From Christensenella sp. UBA4636 (GTDB lineage: Bacteria > Bacillota > Clostridia > Christensenellales > Borkfalkiaceae): a stretch of DNA of 43,750 nt. This document shows positions 37,550 through 43,750 of this stretch, piece by piece. Both the position numbers and the translations under genes were made by a program. How positions within the stretch are numbered: the stretch's first letter is position 1; each line of letters starts with the position of its first letter. A model generated the notes under the pieces. It worked only from the letters and a program-made list of their open reading frames with translations, did not search any database and had not been told where the DNA came from. Location of the stretch: positions 1-43,750 of the forward strand of contig DHMS01000023.1 of assembly GCA_002405915.1 (NCBI GenBank), read 5' to 3'.

Positions 37550-39277
37550 GTGGCTTACAGCAATGCGATTGAACTCAGAAACATAAGCAAGAGCTTCGGT
37601 AAAGTCCTTGCAAACAAAAATATAAATCTCACCTTGAGAAAGGGCGAAGTACTTGCTTTGCTCGGCGAAAACGGAAGCGGAAAAACCACGCTTATGAATA
37701 TGCTTTCGGGTATTTATTATCCGGACGAAGGGCAGATATTCGTGAACGATAAAGAAGTCGTTATCGCGACTCCTAAGGACGCTTTCAAGTATAAAATAGG
37801 AATGATTCACCAGCACTTCAAGCTTGTGGACGTTTTTACCGCGGCGCAGAATATCGTTCTCGGCGTAAACGACGGTAAAAGATATAACTTAAAAGAAGTA
37901 AATTCCCGCGTTTCGGAGATTGCTTCGAAATACGGTTTCGATATAGACCCTAAAAAGAAAATTCACGAAATGTCCGTTTCCGAAAAACAAACGGTCGAAA
38001 TAATAAAAGTTTTGTATCGCGGCGCGGATATACTTATCCTTGACGAACCTACCGCGGTTTTAACTCCGCAAGAGATACAAAAACTTTTCAACGTTTTAAG
38101 GAAAATGCGCGAGGACGGCAAGTCTATTATAATAATTACGCATAAGCTCAACGAGGTTATGGAAATCTCCGACAGAGTTGCAATTCTTAGAAAGGGCGAA
38201 TACATAACCACCGTTGAAACGAAAGAAACTAACGAAAAAGAACTTACCGAATATATGGTCGGCAAGAAAATCGATTTGAAAATCAATCGCGCAAAAACCG
38301 ACTTCGATAAGCCGCTTCTTGAAATTCGCAATCTTTCGATTGACAAGGACGACGGAAGCAAAGCTATCGACGACGTAAGCTTTTATATTCGCGGCGGCGA
38401 AATCCTCGGCGTTGCGGGTATCGCGGGTTGCGGACAAAAAGAACTTTGCGAAGCTATTGCGGGCTTAAGAAAGATTTCCGACGGGCTTATCATGCATAAA
38501 GGCGAAAATATCGTCGGGCTTCCCGCTAAAAAGATAATCGAAAAAGGCGTTTCGATGAGCTTTATCCCCGAGGACAGACTCGGTATGGGGCTTGTCCCGT
38601 CAATGAGCATTACCGATAACATGATGCTCAAAAACTACGGGGATAACAAATTCGATATCAAAAAACTTGAAATAAACGATAGCGATAATAAGTTTGTCAA
38701 TGTTTTAAAGACTGCGGCGAACGGTATAACGGGCGTTATAAACAAAATGCCCTGCCCCGTCGTTGACAGAAAGGACGCGAGAAAACGCGCTAATGCGCTT
38801 ATAGAGCGACTTGAGATTGTAACCCCGTCGAGCGAAACTCCGGTAAGGCTTCTTTCGGGCGGCAACGTCCAAAAGGTTTTGGTCGGCAGAGAAATCGAAT
38901 CGGGTCCGAACGTTATAGTTACCGCGTACCCGGTAAGAGGGCTTGATATCAACTCTTCTTACGTTATCTACGATATTTTAAACGAAGAAAAGAAGAAAGG
39001 AACGGGCATTCTGTTTATAGGCGAAGACTTGGACGTAATGCTTGCGCTATGCGATAAGATTATGGTTTTGTGCCACGGCAAAAACATGGGCATCGTTCAT
39101 GCCGATAAGACCACAAAAGAACAGCTCGGGCTTATGATGACCGGTTCTCTTGACCTTACCGAAAAGAAGAAAGACAAAAACTACGGCAAGGCGAAAGACA
39201 GCAACTTAACCGAGGAACAGTGGGAAGCTGCGGAAGAAGAGGAAGAAGCCGAAAAGGAGGCTAAAAACAATGACTAA
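37550..39277 (+). CDS. nupO: Nucleoside ABC transporter ATPase (double NBD)
   Basis: 575 residues with two nucleotide-binding domains, as in NupO/RbsA. NBD1: Walker A LGENGSGKTTL (about 40-50), signature VSEKQTVEIIKVLYRGA, Walker B ILILDEPTAVLTPQE (about 161-175). NBD2: the usual degenerate Walker A GIAGCGQKELCEA, signature LLSGGNVQKVLVGREI, and a Walker B that reads VIVTAYPVRGLD in place of xxxxEPTRGLD. An insertion near 365-415 (KFDIKKLEINDSDNKFVNVL onward) is longer than in standard members. The tail is Glu/Lys-rich. The start is GTG at 37550 with GAGAGG 7 nt upstream. It overlaps the permease gene by 8 nt. Confidence 0.92.
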   Translation: MAYSNAIELRNISKSFGKVLANKNINLTLRKGEVLALLGENGSGKTTLMNMLSGIYYPDEGQIFVNDKEVVIATPKDAFKYKIGMIHQHFKLVDVFTAAQNIVLGVNDGKRYNLKEVNSRVSEIASKYGFDIDPKKKIHEMSVSEKQTVEIIKVLYRGADILILDEPTAVLTPQEIQKLFNVLRKMREDGKSIIIITHKLNEVMEISDRVAILRKGEYITTVETKETNEKELTEYMVGKKIDLKINRAKTDFDKPLLEIRNLSIDKDDGSKAIDDVSFYIRGGEILGVAGIAGCGQKELCEAIAGLRKISDGLIMHKGENIVGLPAKKIIEKGVSMSFIPEDRLGMGLVPSMSITDNMMLKNYGDNKFDIKKLEINDSDNKFVNVLKTAANGITGVINKMPCPVVDRKDARKRANALIERLEIVTPSSETPVRLLSGGNVQKVLVGREIESGPNVIVTAYPVRGLDINSSYVIYDILNEEKKKGTGILFIGEDLDVMLALCDKIMVLCHGKNMGIVHADKTTKEQLGLMMTGSLDLTEKKKDKNYGKAKDSNLTEEQWEAAEEEEEAEKEAKNND

Positions 39278-40367
39278 CGAAAAAACCGTGCGCGAACCTT
39301 TGTTTCATATAGCGAAGCGTTCCGATATCGAATGGTGGAAAGCTTGGCTCATACGCGGCGCGGCTATCCTTATAGTATCCGTTCTGTGTATAGGCATTAC
39401 TTGCGCGTTTACGAAATTGCCCCCGCACGAAGCTATAGGCTACCTTTTTACCGGTAACTTCGGCGACGGAATGGCTTGGGATACTATTTACGAAATAGCC
39501 ATATTGTTATTGATATCTTTAGCCGTTGCTCCCGCCTTTAAAATGAAATACTGGAATATCGGCGCAGACGGGCAAACGCTTGTAGGATGTCTTGCATGCG
39601 CTATCTGTTCACAGTATCTCGGCGGCAAAGTTCCCGAAGGCTTGCTTATAGTTTTCATGTTCCTTTCAAGCGTTCTCGCAAGCGTTATATGGGCTGTTAT
39701 TCCCGCTATTTGCAAGGCGAAATGGAATACAAACGAAACGCTTTTTACTCTTATGATGAACTATATAGCCACTAATTTGACTATGTTCTTCCTTGAATCA
39801 TGGATGAAAAAGGGAAGCACCGGTTCGTCCTGGAACTTTAATTACGGTATGTTGCCCGAAACGGGGAATATGTATGTTCTCCCCACGATTATAGTTGCCG
39901 TAGTAACCGTCGCGATGTTCTTCTATCTTAAATCGACAAAGCACGGTTATGAAATCTCCGTTGTAGGCGAAAGCGTGAATACCGCGAGATATGCTGGCAT
40001 AAACGTAAAAAAAGTTATTATAAGAACGCTCGTCGTTTCGGGTGCCGTCTGCGGAATAGCCGGTTTTATTCTTGTGAATATCGAAGGCAAGCTCGATACG
40101 TCGATGGTCGGCGGAATGGGCTTTACTGCGATAATCGTTGCATGGCTTGCTAAATTCAACCCTGTGTATATGATAATGACGGCTTTCTTGATAATTTTCT
40201 CCGGACAAGGTATGGCGGAAATAATGTCCAAAGCGGGCATTACGAATGCTTCTCAGGCTTTCCCCGATATTATTACGGGTTTGATGTTCTTCTTCATTAT
40301 CGGTTGCGAATTCTTTATCCGCTACCGCGTAATACTTAACAAAAAGAATAAAACGGAGGCAAAATAA
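39270..40367 (+). CDS. nupP: Nucleoside ABC transporter permease 1
   Basis: 365 residues, about 9-10 membrane helices. BPD_transp_2 type permease of the BMP importer family: AFKMKYWNIGADGQTLVGCLACAI (about 90-113) is the characteristic segment, with NTNETLFTLMMNYIA (about 152-166) and YEISVVGESVNTARYAGINVKKV (about 228-250). It forms a heterodimer with the product of the next gene. RBS AAAGGAGG lies inside the ATPase gene; the stop overlaps the next ATG (TAATG). Confidence 0.93.
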   Translation: MTNEKTVREPLFHIAKRSDIEWWKAWLIRGAAILIVSVLCIGITCAFTKLPPHEAIGYLFTGNFGDGMAWDTIYEIAILLLISLAVAPAFKMKYWNIGADGQTLVGCLACAICSQYLGGKVPEGLLIVFMFLSSVLASVIWAVIPAICKAKWNTNETLFTLMMNYIATNLTMFFLESWMKKGSTGSSWNFNYGMLPETGNMYVLPTIIVAVVTVAMFFYLKSTKHGYEISVVGESVNTARYAGINVKKVIIRTLVVSGAVCGIAGFILVNIEGKLDTSMVGGMGFTAIIVAWLAKFNPVYMIMTAFLIIFSGQGMAEIMSKAGITNASQAFPDIITGLMFFFIIGCEFFIRYRVILNKKNKTEAK

Positions 40368-41317
40368 TGTTATTTTTCATAAGCGTAATAAAACAAGCTA
40401 CCGTTTTACTTTTCGGCACGACGGGCGAAATAATTACCGAAAAATCGGGTCATCTTAACCTCGGTATCCCCGGCGTTATGTTTATAGGCGCGCTTGGCGG
40501 TTGCGTCGGCGTAAATCTTTACGTAAAAGCCGGCAATAACGCTTTCATGATAGTATTTATGGCAATTTTATTTGCTATACTTTTTGCTTCGATAGCCGGC
40601 GCGTTGTACAGCTTTTTAACGGTGAGTCTGCGCTCGAATCAAAATATAACGGGTCTTGCGATTTCCACTTTCGGAGCCGGACTTTATAAATTTATTCTTC
40701 AATCCGGTGCGATTGACCTTGCGGAATTAAGCGCGCACAACGGTGCTTTTGCTCACTGCATGCCGTTTTATGAAAATCTCGGCTGGTTCGGCGATGTTTT
40801 CCTTTCGCACGGTTTCCTATTCTATCTTGCAATTATCATAGCGATAGCGGCTTCGTTCGTACTTAACAAAACGAGAACGGGTTTGTATCTTCGTTCGGTA
40901 GGCGAAAACCCCGCCACGGCGGACGCGGCAGGTATAAATGTCACGGCGTACAGATATGTCGCCACGATTGTCGGCAGTGCTGTAGCCGGTCTGGGTGGTT
41001 TAGCGTATATATTCTATTATAGCGGCTTTTCTCTTGACTCTGCTAATGCTGCGATAGACGTAAGCGGCTGGCTTGCGATCGCGCTTGTAATCTTTACGAT
41101 GTGGAAGCCGACGTTAAGTATCTTAGGCGCAATAATATTCAGTATTTTGTCGACGATGGCAACGTACATTCCGAATTTGCAGGCGTTTAAAAACATAATA
41201 GAAATGGCACCTTATTTTATAACGATAGCGATTCTTATTGTAACGAGTATCATAGGCAAAAAGGAAACCCAACCGCCCGCCGCACTCGGCACAAACTACT
41301 TCCGCGAAGAACGGTAA
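40367..41317 (+). CDS. nupQ: Nucleoside ABC transporter permease 2
   Basis: 316 residues, about 8 membrane helices. Second permease of the BMP-type importer: TTGEIITEKSGHLNLGIPGVMFIGAL (about 18-43) and GLYLRSVGENPATADAAGINVTAYRYVATIVGSAVAGLGG (about 176-215) are typical. Coupled to the first permease by a one-base stop/start overlap. It closes the operon, followed by a terminator at 41334. The full set (lipoprotein, double ATPase, two permeases) is complete, which suggests active nucleoside uptake feeding Xpt and other salvage enzymes. Confidence 0.93.
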   Translation: MLFFISVIKQATVLLFGTTGEIITEKSGHLNLGIPGVMFIGALGGCVGVNLYVKAGNNAFMIVFMAILFAILFASIAGALYSFLTVSLRSNQNITGLAISTFGAGLYKFILQSGAIDLAELSAHNGAFAHCMPFYENLGWFGDVFLSHGFLFYLAIIIAIAASFVLNKTRTGLYLRSVGENPATADAAGINVTAYRYVATIVGSAVAGLGGLAYIFYYSGFSLDSANAAIDVSGWLAIALVIFTMWKPTLSILGAIIFSILSTMATYIPNLQAFKNIIEMAPYFITIAILIVTSIIGKKETQPPAALGTNYFREER

Positions 41318-41333
41318 GTTATACTCAGCTTTT

Positions 41334-41360
41334 AAAGCTCGCCATTTTCGGCGGGCTTTT
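41334..41360 (+). terminator. Intrinsic terminator after the nucleoside transporter
   Basis: AAAGCTCGCC (41334-41343) pairs with GGCGGGCTTT (41350-41359, one U-G), loop of 6 nt, ending in TTTT. Confidence 0.88.
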
Positions 41361-41398
41361 CTGTTGCGTTTCATGTTTACTCAACACCCTTAAAAAGC

Positions 41399-41427
41399 TT
41401 GATAAAATTTTCGCACTATGATAAAAT
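41399..41427 (+). promoter_or_regulatory. M42 peptidase gene promoter
   Basis: TTGATA (41399-41404), a 17-nt spacer and TAAAAT (41422-41427), 40 nt before the start codon. Confidence 0.75.
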
Positions 41428-41467
41428 ATTTATATAAAAACCTATATAAAAAATCAAGGGGATTTTT

Positions 41468-42499
41468 ATGGATAAAAAATACGTTGATTATGCGGTCGAA
41501 AAAACTCTCGACTTGCTCAAGATAGACAGCCCCTCGGGCTTTACTAAAAAAGCCGTCGAATTTGTCGCCGAAGAATTTAAAAAGTTGGGCTATACGTCGG
41601 TTATCACGCAAAAAGGCGGTGTTTTGGTCGACCTCGGCGGCTACGATAACGCGCTTCTTTTAGAAGCCCACACCGACACTCTCGGCGCAATGGTTAAGGA
41701 AATAAAGGGCAGCGGCAGACTTGCTTTAACCCCGCTCGGCGGCATGAACGCCAACAACGGCGAAGCGGAAAACGTTCTCATTTACACCCGCTCCGGAAAA
41801 GTTTACGAAGGCACGCTTCAACTCGTGGACGCTTCCGTTCACGTCAACGGCGAATATTCTAAGACCGAACGCTCTTTCGACACAACCGAAGTAGTTATCG
41901 ACGAGGATGTAAAGACCGCCGCCGACACGCGCAAACTCGGCATAGAAGTGGGCGATATCGTTTGCTTCGACCCGCGTTCGCACGTCACTTCTTCGGGCTA
42001 TATTAAGAGTAGATTTTTGGACGACAAACTGTCCGTCGGAATACTTTTGGGCTTTGCAAAGTACCTTTCCGATAACAAAATCACCCCGCCGCGGCATACT
42101 TATATTCATGTTACCGTGTACGAAGAAGTCGGGCATGGCGGTTCCGCTTCCGTTCCGCAAGGCGTTACCGAGGCGATAAGCGTAGATATGGGTTGCGTCG
42201 GTAAAGGCGTAACTTGCACCGAAAAGCAGGTTTCTATCTGTGCCAAGGATTCGGGCGGACCGTACAATTACGAGGTCGTCGGCAAGCTGATAGAAGCTGC
42301 AAAAAAGGAAAACGCCGACTATGCCGTCGATGTATACCCGCATTACGGCTCGGATGTCGAAGCAACCCTTCGCGCGGGCTACGACGTTCGCCACGGTCTT
42401 ATCGGCGCGGGCGTTTACGCAAGCCACGGCTACGAGCGCAGCCACATAGACGGCGTAAAAAACGTTCTGCTCGTTTTGAAAGGCTATCTCGGCGTATAA
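41468..42499 (+). CDS. M42-family metallo-aminopeptidase
   Basis: 343 residues. A di-metal aminopeptidase of the M42 (FrvX/TET/PepA) type. Metal and catalytic residues are in place: H68 and D70 (AHTDTLGAM), bridging D185/D186 (FLDDKLSVG), E219/E220 (EEVGHGGS), D240 (SVDMGC) and H326 (RSHIDG). These cytosolic, usually dodecameric enzymes finish peptide breakdown. The RBS is weak (AAGGGG, 5 nt from the ATG). The downstream lipoprotein gene starts 51 nt later and may be co-transcribed. Confidence 0.93.
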   Translation: MDKKYVDYAVEKTLDLLKIDSPSGFTKKAVEFVAEEFKKLGYTSVITQKGGVLVDLGGYDNALLLEAHTDTLGAMVKEIKGSGRLALTPLGGMNANNGEAENVLIYTRSGKVYEGTLQLVDASVHVNGEYSKTERSFDTTEVVIDEDVKTAADTRKLGIEVGDIVCFDPRSHVTSSGYIKSRFLDDKLSVGILLGFAKYLSDNKITPPRHTYIHVTVYEEVGHGGSASVPQGVTEAISVDMGCVGKGVTCTEKQVSICAKDSGGPYNYEVVGKLIEAAKKENADYAVDVYPHYGSDVEATLRAGYDVRHGLIGAGVYASHGYERSHIDGVKNVLLVLKGYLGV

Positions 42500-42550
42500 T
42501 CTATTTGCGTTATAAGTCGTTTAGTAAATAAAATTTCGGAGAAAATAAAA

Positions 42551-43750
42551 ATGAAAAAGAAAATTTTATGCTTATTGCTTGCCTTTGTTTGTGTTTTTGC
42601 GGTAGCTCTCACCGGTTGCGCAGGCAAAAACACCGCGGTAGCCACCCAAGCCTTATTGAGTGCCGCCGAGCAAGTCCAAAAGGACGGCAATTACAATTCC
42701 TTCACCGCAGACGTGAAAGTCGTGGTAGTGCCGTATAGTTCTACCGAAGAAAGAAAAGTAAAAACATATCAATATATACTTAATCAAAAGGTTAAGGATG
42801 GCTTCCCCGAGCAAGATATGTTCGAGTACGTTGAGGAATCAAACAAAAAAAGCTATAACGTTAGTTTTGACCGTCTTAATGGTTATTTTTGTTATCATGA
42901 TACGGTTGAAAAGGATTCGGCAGAATTTGATTCTGTCAATTTAACTTTCTTTGAAAAACGTTTCGAAACTTTAGCCGATGGTAAACTTATCCCTAGAGCG
43001 CTTGATGTGTATCAAGAGTACATAGGAATACAAGTTCGCTCCGACGAATATTGGGAAGAAAACGGTGATACTTTCACTAAGATGGCTAACTATTTTACAA
43101 AAGGTCTTGTGGAATTGCTTGAGCCGTCGGTAAGTAAAAATCGAAGCGGTGACGTAACAATCAAGATTGACGGCAAAAAGTTTATAGAAAAACTTGCGAA
43201 AACAGCCGAAGAAATTTTAGCTTATGCAAAGAAGTATCCCTCAAGAACAGTGCGCGACCTCTTTTTTGATGAGAAAAGCCCCGGCAGAAAGATTGTATTC
43301 ACGCTTATAGGCAACGTAAATGCGAAAGACTACGTTGAATTTTATAATGAATTATTAAAAGAAAATGGCGGCTCTTATTCGGCATATCTACCCAAACCTA
43401 AAGACGAAACCGAAACTCTTTACGAATACTTCTGTAGACTGCTTTTCGAGTCGCAAGGTGATGATTTTGCTAATGCGAAGCTTTCGGATGTTTATGATGT
43501 AATTAGAAGTGCGTACGGAACAGGCAAAAGACAATTAGAGTATTTATTCCCCGGCAAGCTTGAATTAGAACTTACAATTGATAAAAACGGCGTTTTCAAA
43601 GCAATGAAAACAAACTTCCGCTTTGTAAATTCAGAGAGAACGGACGTTACCGTCGAAGCAAGTTGCGATTTTAATGTCCCCGTAACTATAAAAGATATTT
43701 CCGAATTTACGACTGAGGGCTTGAATATAAAAGTCAAAGACTACGCTCGT
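42551..43750 (+). CDS. Lipoprotein of unknown function (cut by window end)
   Basis: At least 400 residues; the frame is open to the last base, so the C-terminus lies outside the window. The signal peptide MKKKILCLLLAFVCVFAVA ends in lipobox LTGC, so it is anchored outside the membrane. The mature part is charged, with alternating strand and helix segments, and no family is recognised. The region NLTFFEKRFETLADGK and the later VEASCDFNVPVTIKDISEF look like a large solvent-exposed fold. RBS GGAG precedes the ATG. The terminator, if any, is beyond the window. Confidence 0.75.
   Translation, partial: MKKKILCLLLAFVCVFAVALTGCAGKNTAVATQALLSAAEQVQKDGNYNSFTADVKVVVVPYSSTEERKVKTYQYILNQKVKDGFPEQDMFEYVEESNKKSYNVSFDRLNGYFCYHDTVEKDSAEFDSVNLTFFEKRFETLADGKLIPRALDVYQEYIGIQVRSDEYWEENGDTFTKMANYFTKGLVELLEPSVSKNRSGDVTIKIDGKKFIEKLAKTAEEILAYAKKYPSRTVRDLFFDEKSPGRKIVFTLIGNVNAKDYVEFYNELLKENGGSYSAYLPKPKDETETLYEYFCRLLFESQGDDFANAKLSDVYDVIRSAYGTGKRQLEYLFPGKLELELTIDKNGVFKAMKTNFRFVNSERTDVTVEASCDFNVPVTIKDISEFTTEGLNIKVKDYAR

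Overview
The window reads as chromosomal DNA of an uncultured, low-to-mid GC Gram-positive anaerobe of the Clostridia (Firmicutes/Bacillota). The signs are strong AGGAGG-type ribosome binding sites, many TTGACA-17-TATAAT-type promoters, lipobox lipoproteins in place of periplasmic proteins, a ferrous-iron (Feo) operon with the FeoB-associated Cys-rich protein, class II aldolase, a TM1266-type hydrogenase-associated regulator, and a SpoIIQ-like gene behind a candidate sigma-F promoter, which suggests an endospore-forming lineage. No rRNA, tRNA, CRISPR array, integrase, transposase or phage gene was seen. I did not assign a genus.

Layout. 1-2734: minus-strand feoA-feoB-Cys-rich operon with a promoter whose -10 lies in a Fur/PerR-like palindrome. 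2814-6360: two TerB-like paralogues, two DUF2975-like membrane proteins, a lipoprotein and a GNAT acetyltransferase. 6399-7373: fba (minus). 7568-10581: a structured leader with an intrinsic terminator, a TM1266-like regulator and an NMT1/TauA-type ABC importer. 10727-11683: orphan MazF and a small membrane protein. 11771-14211: iscS-iscU and an IscR-like Rrf2 regulator, with a 125-bp repeat between the last two. 14320-16723: AraC regulator divergent from a ROK-family protein with an extra N-terminal domain. 16942-18854: maf, an MreB-like gene, and HU on the other strand. 19080-24393: a PHP-like and a glycerol-1-phosphate-dehydrogenase-like gene that have both lost metal ligands, a small exported protein, SpoIIQ-like M23 protein, an M1-peptidase-like lipoprotein without HExxH, and an FmdB zinc ribbon. 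24511-25785: BspA-type LRR lipoprotein. 26005-28707: Mrr-like membrane protein (minus), nadD-yqeK fusion, rsfS and a small membrane protein (minus). 28840-33374: DeoC-like protein with a long acidic N-terminus, then a 1037-residue lipoprotein with InlB-type repeats and a transglutaminase triad. 33476-34948: MATE transporter (minus). 35397-41360: xpt and a BMP-type nucleoside ABC transporter (lipoprotein, double ATPase, two permeases), together a purine salvage block. 41399-43750: M42 peptidase and a lipoprotein cut by the window end.

Three features stand out. First, several enzyme families appear as likely pseudoenzymes (PHP, G1PDH, M1, DeoC), and the first two are translationally coupled, so a whole module may have been repurposed. 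Second, intergenic repeats are abundant: a 125-bp element copied at the 3' ends of iscU and the ROK gene, T/C-rich TTTCAACTTTCAA arrays at four loci (one with a 75-bp tandem period), and a small palindrome near the 5' ends of transcripts. Repeats supply the final codons and stops of three genes. Third, the leader before the TM1266-like gene looks like an attenuation device that I could not assign to a known riboswitch class.

Family assignments come from motif recognition by eye, without a database search. Promoters and terminators are read from the sequence and are untested.
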